From Sphingomonas gilva (GTDB taxonomy: Bacteria; Pseudomonadota; Alphaproteobacteria; Sphingomonadales; Sphingomonadaceae): DNA of 64,000 bases. Below are positions 28,068 to 35,255 of the stretch, piece after piece (within the stretch, counting starts at the first letter, position 1; each line of letters opens with the position of its first letter). The stretch is from assembly GCF_003515075.1 (NCBI RefSeq), contig NZ_QWLV01000002.1:786723-850722 (forward strand), given 5' to 3'. Below the pieces are notes generated by a model that saw nothing but the letters and a program-made list of their open reading frames with translations, was not told where the DNA came from and ran no database searches. The position numbers and the translations under genes were made by a program.

Positions 28068-28869
28068 GATGGCCCTCCAGCGCGAGAAAGCGGTCGCCGC
28101 CGGCGAATGGCTTGAACAGCCCGCCCGCAACCGCGCCCGCGACCCGGCGATAGCCCAGCGACGCCGGGCAGTCGGGGAACAGCTGGACGCACGGCCGGCG
28201 CGCCATCACCGAATCCCGCACATGCGAATCCACCGGCAACGCGCCGAGATAGCTCGGCTGCACCGGCAGGAAGCGCGCCGCGAGGGAGGCGAAGCGCTGG
28301 AACAGGGCGGCCCCGGCGGCCTCGTCCTCGACCTGCGCGGCGACGATGCCCAGCGCGGCGATGCCCGGACCGTGCGCGAGCAGGCGGAGGAGACCATAGG
28401 CGTTCATGAACGCGGTGGGCTCCTCGCCGACCAGCAGGATCACGCCGTCGCTGTCGCCGATCGAGGCGATCACCTCGGGCGATGCGCCGGTCGTCGTGTC
28501 GACGATGATGTCGTCGTAGCGGTCTGCGAGCGGCCGCATCGACTGGGCGAGGCGGCGCAGCAGCAATTCGCGCGAGCGCGGGATCTCGCCGGCGGGACCT
28601 CCGGGAACGAGATCGAGGCCCGCGGGCCCGGCGAGCGTCATCGCCGAGAGCGGCGTCGTCCCCGCCGCAAGGCCATCGAGATCGACCGCGGCGTTGATCC
28701 CGAGCAGCGTCGCCGCATCGGCGAGGCCGAAATCGAGATCGACCAGCAGCGCCTTGCGTCCGGCGAGCGCCAGCGTCACGCCCAGATTGGCGGCGAGCGT
28801 GGAGCGGCCGAGGCCGCCCTTGCCGCTCGCCACCGCGATCACGCGCGCGCGCCGGGCATGACCGTTCAT
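28054..28869 (-). CDS. flhG: FlhG/MinD-like ATPase with Arg in the P-loop
   Basis: 271 residues. The deviant Walker A reads SGKGGLGRST (15-24): the signature Lys17 is kept but the phosphate-binding Lys of GKT/GKS is Arg22. The LVDLDFGLADAATLLGI segment (switch region) and DDIIVDTTTG are typical of MinD/FlhG. The N-terminal DQAxxLR motif with which FlhG stimulates FlhF is missing, and no flhF is found here; flhA and flhG overlap by 4 bp. It probably controls flagellar number or assembly site, by a route independent of FlhF. ATP hydrolysis may be slowed or lost. Confidence 0.85.
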   Translation of the reverse strand: MNGHARRARVIAVASGKGGLGRSTLAANLGVTLALAGRKALLVDLDFGLADAATLLGINAAVDLDGLAAGTTPLSAMTLAGPAGLDLVPGGPAGEIPRSRELLLRRLAQSMRPLADRYDDIIVDTTTGASPEVIASIGDSDGVILLVGEEPTAFMNAYGLLRLLAHGPGIAALGIVAAQVEDEAAGAALFQRFASLAARFLPVQPSYLGALPVDSHVRDSVMARRPCVQLFPDCPASLGYRRVAGAVAGGLFKPFAGGDRFLALEGHHALG

Positions 28870-30962
28870 GCCGCCGCGCTCGTCAATTGCGGCTGGCCCT
28901 GCGGCTGGCCCGAGACGACCGCGACCACCTCGACCGCCTTGCTGTCAGGAATTTCGGTGAAGGCCAGCACCGGCACGCCCTGCAGGTGCGCGCGCAGCAG
29001 CCGCGACAGCGGGCGGCGGACCTGGGGCGAGGTGACCAGCGCGAAGCTCCGCGCCTCGGCCTGCAGCGGCAGCGCGGCTTCGCGCACCGCCTCGACCACG
29101 CGGTTGGCCAGGCTCGGCTCGAACGGGTGCATCGCGGCAGGACCTGTTCGAACCGCCTGCGCAAGGAGACCTTCGAGTTCGCCGTCGAACGTTATGACCG
29201 GAAGCGGCATGCGCAGGGGGACGATCGACTGGACTATGATCGCGCCGATGCGTTGGCGGACCTCACGTTCGAGAGCGGTGTGGTCCTGAGAGACGCGCGC
29301 GGATTCGGCCATGGCCTCGGCGATGCGGCGGAAATCCTTGAGGCTGACGCCCTCGGCGAGGAGTTCGCGGCAGATCGCCGCGATGTCGGCGAGCGCCAAC
29401 GGCTGCGGCGTAAGCCCGGCGACGAGCTGCGGCGCGCTGTCCTTCAGCGCCTCGACCAGCTTGTCGGCGTCGTCGAGCCCGAACAGCTCGGCGGCGTTGG
29501 CGGTGATCAGCTGGTTGAGGTGCGTGGCGATGACGGTCGCCGGATCGACCACGGTATAGCCGGCGACGATCGCGTCGTTCCTGAGCTCGGGCGCGATCCA
29601 CACCGCCTCCAGCCCGAAGCTGGGATCGCGCGTCTGGATGCCCTGCAAGGGCCCGTCGACATCGCCGCTGTCGAGCGCGAGCAGCAGATCGGGCTGCACC
29701 TCGTCCTCGCCCAGCACCACGCCGCCGACGATGATGCGATAGGCGCGCGGCGCCAGCGACAGATTGTCGCGCACGCGCACCAGCGGCACCACGAAGCCCA
29801 GTTCGCGCGACAGCTGGCGGCGGATGCCGGTGATCCGCGCCATCAAGGGGGCGTTCTTGCGCTCGTCGACCAGCCCGATCAGCCCGTAGCCCAGCTCGAG
29901 CCCCAGCGGCGCGGCGTCGCTGACGTCGCTCCATTCGATGGTCGAGGGGAGCGCGCCGGCGAGCGGCTCGTCGGCGGCGGCCTCCTCGGCCTCGGCGGGC
30001 GCGTCCTTCATCTTCCACGCCATGAAACCGCAGATCACCGCGGCGGGCAGGATGACGAGGTGCGGCATGCCCGGCAGCACGCCCAGGAGCCCCATGATCG
30101 CCGCCACCGGCGCCCAGGCGCGGCGCGAGGCGAACTGGCTGACGATCTGGCCGGACAGGTCCATCGGCGAGGAGACGCGGGTGACGATCGCAGCAGCAGC
30201 GATCGAAAGCAGCAGCGCCGGCACCTGCGCCACCAGCGCGTCGCCGATCGCCAGCACGACATAGGTCCTGGCAGCGTCGCCCGCCGACAGGCCGTGGCTG
30301 AACATCCCCAGCACCATGCCGCCGACGATGTTGATGACGAGGATCAGCACGCCAGCGACGGCATCGCCCTTCACGAACTTGGACGCGCCGTCCATCGAGC
30401 CGTAGAAGCCGGCCTCGGTCGAGACCTCCTGGCGGCGCTCGCGCGCCTGGTCGGGCGTCAACAGGCCGGCGTTCAAGTCGGCGTCGATCGCCATCTGCTT
30501 GCCTGGCAGCGCGTCCAGGGTGAAGCGCGCCGAAACCTCGGAAACGCGGCCCGCACCCTTGGTGATGACGACCAGATTGATGATCATCAGGATCATGAAG
30601 ACGAAGATGCCGACGGCGTAGTCGCCGCCGATCAGGAAGCTGCCGAACGCCTCGATGACATGCCCCGCGGCACCCGGTCCGTTGTGCCCGTCGACCAGCA
30701 CGACGCGGGTCGAGGCGACGTTCAATGCCAGCCGGATCAGCGTCGCGAACAGGAGGACGGTGGGGAAGGACGAGAAATCGAGCGGCTTGGCGGCATTGAG
30801 CGCCACCATCAGCACCGCGAGCGCGATGACGATGTTGAAGATGAAGCCGATATCGAGCAGCAGCGCAGGGATCGGCACCACCATCAGCGCGACCAGCGCG
30901 AGCGTGGCGAAAGGCAGGATGGCCATGCGGCCGCCGGCCAGCAGGCTGCGCAGCGCGGTCAT
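28866..30962 (-). CDS. flhA: Flagellar export gate protein FlhA
   Basis: 698 residues from ATG at 30962 (GGGGTGG about 8 nt upstream). The N-terminal half has about eight transmembrane helices and the signature loop VSARFTLDALPGKQMAIDAD; the C-terminal half is the cytoplasmic export-platform domain (GIRRQLSRELGFVVPLVRVR). The open frame begins 57 codons earlier, inside a REP element, and that extension is rejected. First gene of flhA-flhG-fliA. Confidence 0.96.
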   Translation of the reverse strand: MTALRSLLAGGRMAILPFATLALVALMVVPIPALLLDIGFIFNIVIALAVLMVALNAAKPLDFSSFPTVLLFATLIRLALNVASTRVVLVDGHNGPGAAGHVIEAFGSFLIGGDYAVGIFVFMILMIINLVVITKGAGRVSEVSARFTLDALPGKQMAIDADLNAGLLTPDQARERRQEVSTEAGFYGSMDGASKFVKGDAVAGVLILVINIVGGMVLGMFSHGLSAGDAARTYVVLAIGDALVAQVPALLLSIAAAAIVTRVSSPMDLSGQIVSQFASRRAWAPVAAIMGLLGVLPGMPHLVILPAAVICGFMAWKMKDAPAEAEEAAADEPLAGALPSTIEWSDVSDAAPLGLELGYGLIGLVDERKNAPLMARITGIRRQLSRELGFVVPLVRVRDNLSLAPRAYRIIVGGVVLGEDEVQPDLLLALDSGDVDGPLQGIQTRDPSFGLEAVWIAPELRNDAIVAGYTVVDPATVIATHLNQLITANAAELFGLDDADKLVEALKDSAPQLVAGLTPQPLALADIAAICRELLAEGVSLKDFRRIAEAMAESARVSQDHTALEREVRQRIGAIIVQSIVPLRMPLPVITFDGELEGLLAQAVRTGPAAMHPFEPSLANRVVEAVREAALPLQAEARSFALVTSPQVRRPLSRLLRAHLQGVPVLAFTEIPDSKAVEVVAVVSGQPQGQPQLTSAAA

Positions 30963-31034
30963 CGCGCCACCCCATTCGCATGCGGCCCCACCCGCGTCGG
31001 AAATTCGACACCCACGGTCATCACGGGGGTAATC

Positions 31035-31050
31035 AGCAAGTGTCGTGCCA
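31035..31050 (-). promoter_or_regulatory. Sigma-54 promoter of flhA-flhG-fliA
   Basis: On the minus strand TGGCACG-ACAC-TTGCT is a perfect match to TGGCACG-N4-TTGCW. The expected start is near 31024, about 60 nt before flhA. It makes fliA expression depend on the sigma-54 tier. Confidence 0.9.
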
Positions 31051-31075
31051 GATGCGGGCAAGTCGGCGATGCCTG

Positions 31076-31167
31076 CCCGTCGCCCCTGCGAAGGCAGGGG
31101 CCTCTGGCGGCAAACGTTACGGATGTGCCACAAACCCGGAGGCCCCTACCTCCGCAGGGGCGACGGG
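31076..31167. repeat. REP-type inverted repeat, copy 2 (between flgN and flhA)
   Basis: The same element as at 16279-16374 but in the opposite orientation: arms CCCGTCGCCCCTGCGAAGGC / TCCGCAGGGGCGACGGG, and on the minus strand the loop reads GGGTTTGTGGCACATCCG. The right arm has two substitutions compared with copy 1. Confidence 0.8.
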
Positions 31168-31180
31168 CTTGATGGGGCGC

Positions 31181-31513
31181 TCAGCCGCCCGAAACGAGGC
31201 GCATGCGGCCGTTTCGGGCGTACACCGGTCCGGCGAGTCCGGCGCGGGATTGCGCGGCGATCGCCAGGCGTTCGCGGTCGAAATCGGCGAGCACGGCGAT
31301 GCGCGCGCGCAGGCCCTCCACCCGTGCGAGCGCCGCGGCGAAGCGATCGGCATGTTCGGCGACGATCGCGCCCGAGGCGGTGCGCAAGGGCGCGAGGCTG
31401 GCGCCGAGCAGCTCGCTCGCCACCGCGATCGCCTGCGGATCGGGACGATCGAGCGCGCGTTCGAGCGCCTCGATGGCGGGCTCGAGCGAATCCAGCACGT
31501 CGGTCAGGTTCAC
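31181..31513 (-). CDS. flgN: FlgN-like flagellar chaperone
   Basis: 110 residues, helical, N terminus MNLTDVLDSLEPAIEALERA, consistent with a FlgN-type chaperone for the hook-filament junction proteins FlgK and FlgL. Its ATG overlaps the flgM stop (ATGA), which is the usual flgM-flgN order. Sequence signals in FlgN are weak; position carries most of the weight. Confidence 0.75.
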   Translation of the reverse strand: MNLTDVLDSLEPAIEALERALDRPDPQAIAVASELLGASLAPLRTASGAIVAEHADRFAAALARVEGLRARIAVLADFDRERLAIAAQSRAGLAGPVYARNGRMRLVSGG

Positions 31514-31797
31514 CGGCCACCTTCCGGAAAGTCATTCTCGACCATGCGATCGGCGATGGCATCGGCATCGATCCGGTAGCTGCCGCCGGCGATCGCCGCC
31601 CTGAGCGCAGCGACGCGATCGGCGGCGACGGGCGGGCCGTCGGCGACCATCTGCTTGACCTGCAGCGACGGCGCGGCGGCGGCGCTGTCGGCCGTGCGCG
31701 CCGGATTGGCGCGATCGACGGCCTTCGCCTCGCCCGCCACGCGCATCGCCTCACTCGCCGGCCGGCCGACATTCGCCGGCCCGATACCCTTGATCAT
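31510..31797 (-). CDS. flgM: Anti-sigma-28 factor FlgM
   Basis: 95 residues from ATG at 31797 (AGGAAGG upstream). N terminus MIKGIGPANVGRP and the C-terminal FlgM motif VAALRAAIAGGSYRIDADAI with IADRMVENDF are clear. FlgM holds FliA inactive until it is exported through the completed hook. The preceding sigma-28-like promoter implies feedback: FliA drives its own inhibitor. Confidence 0.92.
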   Translation of the reverse strand: MIKGIGPANVGRPASEAMRVAGEAKAVDRANPARTADSAAAAPSLQVKQMVADGPPVAADRVAALRAAIAGGSYRIDADAIADRMVENDFPEGGR

Positions 31798-31838
31798 GCT
31801 GCGGCCCTTCCTGACCTCTAACCTGTCCATCGCATGCC

Positions 31839-31865
31839 ATAACGGCAGGCGTAAGGATTAATTAA
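31839..31865 (-). promoter_or_regulatory. Sigma-28 (FliA)-type promoter of flgM-flgN
   Basis: On the minus strand TTAA (31865-31862), 15-nt spacer, GCCGTTAT (31846-31839). It overlaps the stop codon of flgA, so flgMN can be read both from flgA and from FliA. Confidence 0.8.
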
Positions 31866-32361
31866 GCCCCGAAATGCGCACCTCGCCCTGGGCGACCACT
31901 TCGGCGTAGATCGGCGGCTTTCGCTGGTCGATACGGACGCGGATCCGCTCGCCCGGCGCGCCGTTCTCCTGCGCGACGCCGGCCTGCGACACGGTGAAGC
32001 CACGTCCGGCGGCGACCACCGAGACGGCGTCGCCACGCAGCACGACAGGCGCCGCCACCGCCTGGGCCGCGCCTACCGCGTCGCCGCGCGTCAGCGGCAC
32101 GCGGATGCGCCAGCCGTTCGCCGGGCAGCGGATCGCGACCGCATTGAGGTGCGGCGCATCGAATTCGGGCCGCGCCGGGCAGGCGGCGAGCTTCAGCCGC
32201 CGGTCGATCCCCGCGGCGGGGCCGCCCGGTTCGCCGATACCGGCGCCGAGCTGCGCGATCAGATCGCCCTCCAGCCGGTCGAGATTCTCGAATCCCTGCG
32301 CGGCGAGCGGCGCGGCGCCGCCCAGCAGCGCGAGCGCGAGCGCGCGTCGGATAATCGTCAT
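31858..32361 (-). CDS. flgA: Flagellar P-ring chaperone FlgA
   Basis: 167 residues from ATG at 32361, with AAGGAG 7 nt upstream. Signal peptide MTIIRRALALALLGGAAPLA, then a small SAF-type/FlgA C-terminal domain (AAPVVLRGDAVSVVAAGRGF...). It assists polymerisation of FlgI into the P ring in the periplasm. Confidence 0.9.
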   Translation of the reverse strand: MTIIRRALALALLGGAAPLAAQGFENLDRLEGDLIAQLGAGIGEPGGPAAGIDRRLKLAACPARPEFDAPHLNAVAIRCPANGWRIRVPLTRGDAVGAAQAVAAPVVLRGDAVSVVAAGRGFTVSQAGVAQENGAPGERIRVRIDQRKPPIYAEVVAQGEVRISGLN

Positions 32362-32424
32362 TCGGACACTCCTTTGGGGGAGGCCAAGCAACAAGCGGGC
32401 CAAGCTGGTGGCGGGTGGCGGGGC

Positions 32425-32536
32425 CCCTCTCAACTGCGCCTAGCGAGCGAGCTCGCAAGGCTTCGTATCTCTCCCCTGAAGGGGAGAGATACGGAGGGTT
32501 GCGCGCGTGAGCGCGCTAGCCGGAGTTGAGAGGGGG
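32425..32536. repeat. Long palindrome between flgA and the motB-like gene
   Basis: Outer arms CCCCTCTCAACT and AGTTGAGAGGGG; inner perfect 12-bp stem GTATCTCTCCCC-TGAA-GGGGAGAGATAC at 32465-32492. It includes the last codons of the motB-like gene. No U-tract on either strand. Confidence 0.75.
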
Positions 32537-32938
32537 CCGCACGATCAGCACCTCGTTCGCCGGGGCCGAGGACGACAGCTCGACCTCCGCCTTGCCCGGC
32601 AGCGCGCGGGCGATGGCGGCGGCGCGGGCGGCGGCGAGGTCCCACCGATCGTAGCGGCCCTGGGTCTGCTGATTGACCGCGACGCGCACGAGGGCATCGC
32701 CCTTGATCGCGCGGATGCGAGCGAGGCCAGTGGACGTCAGCATCGCCTCCCCATCGGCGAACAGCGTTGCCGCGTCGGTGCGCAGAGCTTTCACCGGAAC
32801 GCCCGTCACCGCCGCCGACACGCTCGCCATCTGCGCCCCGCGCGCAGTCTTGCTCGCGTCGAGCAGGACGAAGAAGCCGAGCAGCAGCATGAGGAGATCG
32901 GCGAGGCTGATCGCCCAGCGCTGGCCGGCGCCGATCAC
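32516..32938 (-). CDS. Short MotB-like protein
   Basis: 140 residues. A single transmembrane helix (SLADLLMLLLGFFVLLDASK) has Asp14 in the place of the proton-binding Asp of MotB. The remainder ends in a reduced OmpA-like segment (VRVAVNQQTQGRYDRWDLAA) and is less than half the usual MotB length, lacking the plug and full peptidoglycan-binding part. It overlaps the MotA-like gene by 4 bp, so the two probably form one complex. A second, full MotAB pair lies at 42523-44301. Alternatives: a TolR/ExbD-like or FlgA-linked assembly factor. Confidence 0.72.
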   Translation of the reverse strand: MIGAGQRWAISLADLLMLLLGFFVLLDASKTARGAQMASVSAAVTGVPVKALRTDAATLFADGEAMLTSTGLARIRAIKGDALVRVAVNQQTQGRYDRWDLAAARAAAIARALPGKAEVELSSSAPANEVLIVRPPLNSG

Positions 32939-33585
32939 GACACCGCCCGGATGCGGGGCGCCGGCGGATGGCGCAGCTCGCGTTCGGCGAGCGCGATCAG
33001 GTGATCGAAGGCGCGGCGCTGCCAGGCGAGCTCGTCCAGGCTCAGCCGTTCGAGCCGGCGCGCGATGGGGAGCGCGACGAGATGCGCGAAGGCGACGCCG
33101 TAAAGCGTGGTGACGAGCGCGAGCGCCATGCCGCCGCCCATCGCCTCCGGCGCGGCCATATTGGCGAACATCGCGATCAGGCCGACGACGGTGCCGGCGA
33201 GCCCCATCGCCGGCGCGGCGTCGGCGGCGGCCGCCCAGAACTCGTAACCGCCGCGATGGCGGCGCGCGCGATCGGCCAGCGTTTCCTCTGCATAGACGCG
33301 GTAGGCTTCGGGATCGGTGCAGTCGGCCAAGGCCCGCGCCGCGGCGGCGAGCACCGGATGGCGCGTATGGACGCGATCGGTGACCGCCAGCGTCTGCATG
33401 TGCGCGACGCGCTCAATCGCGCGGACCATCGGCATGGCGCGCGCGGCGTCGGCGTGCGGATCGGCGCTGAGCAGCGGCCCGAAGGCGCGGACGGCGCGGC
33501 CGATATCGCCGCGCGACGCCCGCGCCGCGGCCACCGCAAGGCTGGCGCCGACGACCAGCAACAGCGCCTGGAGGTCGACCAGCAT
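32935..33585 (-). CDS. MotA/PomA-like protein, three-helix form
   Basis: 216 residues from ATG at 33585 (GTG at 33603 possible). Helices: LVDLQALLLVVGASLAVAAA, then MGLAGTVVGLIAMFANMAAP and MALALVTTLYGVAFAHLVAL, the last two carrying the PAMG...GTVVGL pattern of PomA/MotA helices 3 and 4. The N-terminal helix resembles PomA helix 2, so helix 1 seems to be missing. It is divergent from flgB, and heads a minus-strand set with the MotB-like gene and flgA. Confidence 0.75.
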   Translation of the reverse strand: MLVDLQALLLVVGASLAVAAARASRGDIGRAVRAFGPLLSADPHADAARAMPMVRAIERVAHMQTLAVTDRVHTRHPVLAAAARALADCTDPEAYRVYAEETLADRARRHRGGYEFWAAAADAAPAMGLAGTVVGLIAMFANMAAPEAMGGGMALALVTTLYGVAFAHLVALPIARRLERLSLDELAWQRRAFDHLIALAERELRHPPAPRIRAVS

Positions 33586-33625
33586 CAACGGTTCCGCCCC
33601 CACTTCGCCCCCTTTGCCGCCCTAC

Positions 33626-33662
33626 CGGCAAGATATTGCCGCCACCGGCAAGGATTTGCCGG
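33626..33662. promoter_or_regulatory. Tandem palindromes, candidate enhancer sites for the sigma-54 activator
   Basis: CGGCAAGATATTGCCG (33626-33641) and CCGGCAAGGATTTGCCGG (33645-33662) are perfect inverted repeats with 4-nt centres. Their midpoints lie 20 bp apart, two helical turns, so dimers would sit on one face. They are about 60-80 bp upstream of the -24 element of the flgB promoter. An extra TTGCCG half-site lies at 33614-33619. Confidence 0.7.
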
Positions 33663-33714
33663 ATCGGACAGATGATCGCGGAATCACGGGGTCCATCGCC
33701 TGCCGGAGGCCGAT

Positions 33715-33730
33715 TGGCACGCCGGTTGCA
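33715..33730 (+). promoter_or_regulatory. Sigma-54 promoter of the flgB-flgL operon
   Basis: TGGCACG-CCGG-TTGCA matches the consensus TGGCACG-N4-TTGCW at every fixed base. Expected start near 33741, 63 nt before the flgB ATG. Confidence 0.92.
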
Positions 33731-33803
33731 GAGCAGCCCCTGGGTCCGCTTTGTCGTGCATCAGAACGGCCAGGCGGCGGAATGTTTAAGTGGGGGAGCT
33801 TCG

Positions 33804-34154
33804 ATGGGGGCGGATTCGATCTTCGGCGTGCACGGCGCGGCGCTGCAGTTGCGCAGCCAGCGGCTGACCATGCTCGCCTCCAACATCGCGAACGCGGCGA
33901 CGCCCAACTACAAGGCGCGCGATTTCGACTTTGCCGAGGCGCTCAGGATGGCGACCGGCGGGACGGACACCGAAAACGCGATCGGCAGCACCCTCGGCTA
34001 TCGCATCCCGAACGAGGCGAGCCTCGACGGCAACACCGTCGAGCTCGCCGCCGAGCAGACCATCTTCGCCGAGAACGCGGTGCGCTACCGCACCACCCTG
34101 TCCTTCATCGAAGGCCGCATCGGCACACTGATGCAGGCGCTGAAGGGGGAATGA
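33804..34154 (+). CDS. flgB: Flagellar proximal rod protein FlgB
   Basis: 116 residues from ATG at 33804 (GGGGAG upstream). N-terminal rod motif LRSQRLTMLASNIANAATPN, C-terminal helix AVRYRTTLSFIEGRIGTLMQ. The frame extends 5' through the promoter region without coding character. First gene of a ten-gene run flgBCDEFGHIJKL. Confidence 0.95.
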   Translation: MGADSIFGVHGAALQLRSQRLTMLASNIANAATPNYKARDFDFAEALRMATGGTDTENAIGSTLGYRIPNEASLDGNTVELAAEQTIFAENAVRYRTTLSFIEGRIGTLMQALKGE

Positions 34155-34170
34155 GAATGGGCAAGGGAGA

Positions 34171-34587
34171 ATGCGCATGAGCGGCGACCGCCAGATGTCG
34201 GTGTTCGACATCGCCGGACGCGCGATGTCCGCGCAGATGGTGCGGCTGAACACCACCGCCTCCAACCTGGCCAATGCCGATTCGGTCGCGTCGAGCAAGG
34301 CCGAGGCGTTCCGCGCGATCAAGCCGGTGTTCGAAAGCGTGAGCGGCGGCGAGGGCGTCGCCACCGTGCGCGTCAGCCGCGTCGTGCAGAGCGAGGTCGA
34401 GCCGACCAGGCGCCACGACCCCAACCACCCGATGGCGGATGCCGACGGCAATGTCTGGGAGGCGGGCGTCGACAGCGCCGCCGAGCTGGTCGAGATGCTG
34501 GAGACGGCGCGCCAGTACCAGAACATCGTCCAGGTGCTGCAGACCGCCAAGACCTTGACCCTCGACACGATCAGGATGGGCAAATGA
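34171..34587 (+). CDS. flgC: Flagellar proximal rod protein FlgC
   Basis: 138 residues from ATG at 34171, or 136 from 34177. The motif VRLNTTASNLANADSVASSK and the C-terminal helix ELVEMLETARQYQNIVQVLQ are typical of FlgC. The stop overlaps the flgD start. Confidence 0.95.
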   Translation: MRMSGDRQMSVFDIAGRAMSAQMVRLNTTASNLANADSVASSKAEAFRAIKPVFESVSGGEGVATVRVSRVVQSEVEPTRRHDPNHPMADADGNVWEAGVDSAAELVEMLETARQYQNIVQVLQTAKTLTLDTIRMGK

Positions 34588-35231
34588 CCGCAGTTTCCGG
34601 AACCGGCAGCCTCGCGCTGCCGCAGCAGGCCACCACCAACAGCAATGCGACGATGGACCAGTCCTCGTTCCTCAAGCTCTTGACCACGCAGATGACGACG
34701 CAGGACCCGTTCAAGCCGGTCGACAACACGCAGATGGTCGCGCAGATGGCGCAATTCTCGAGCGTGGCGGGCATCGCCGAGATGAATGCGAGCCTGAAGG
34801 CGATCGCCGGGCAGCTCGCCGGCGGGCGGATCACCGACCTTTCGGGCTGGATCGGCCGCGACGCGCTGGTCGAAAGCGACACCGTGCCGCAGCGGCGCGA
34901 CGGCAGCTATGCGGGCGAGATCGCCTTGCCCGAGGCGGCGAGCGCGGTCTCGGTCAGCCTGGTCGATGCGAACGGGCAGGTCGTCCACACTGAGGATTTC
35001 GGCGCGCAGGAGGCGGGCACCTTCCCCTTCGCCTACGCGAACGAGGGCGGCGCGACCGCGGGACCGCTCAAGATCGTCGTCAACGCGATCGGCGCCAAGG
35101 GGCAGATCGACGCGGTGCCGGGCGCCTGGGTGCCGGTGACCGCGGTCCATTCCCCGGCGAGCGGCGCGGACATGCGCCTCGTCACCCCCATCGGGCTCGT
35201 CGCCCCGGACCAGGCCGTGCGCCTCGGCTGA
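34584..35231 (+). CDS. flgD: Flagellar hook scaffold protein FlgD
   Basis: 215 residues: conserved N-terminal export part (SSFLKLLTTQMTTQDPFKPV, DNTQMVAQMAQFSSVAGIAE) and a Tudor/Fn3-like hook-capping C-terminal domain. FlgD caps the growing hook and is not in the final structure. Confidence 0.95.
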   Translation: MTAVSGTGSLALPQQATTNSNATMDQSSFLKLLTTQMTTQDPFKPVDNTQMVAQMAQFSSVAGIAEMNASLKAIAGQLAGGRITDLSGWIGRDALVESDTVPQRRDGSYAGEIALPEAASAVSVSLVDANGQVVHTEDFGAQEAGTFPFAYANEGGATAGPLKIVVNAIGAKGQIDAVPGAWVPVTAVHSPASGADMRLVTPIGLVAPDQAVRLG

Positions 35232-35255
35232 TCCCGTTTTCCAAGGAGTTTCCCA

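Noticed and set aside
32465..32492. Perfect 12-bp stem with TGAA loop as a terminator
   Set aside because: No U-tract on either strand, and it is nested in a longer palindrome, so it is listed as a repeat instead.
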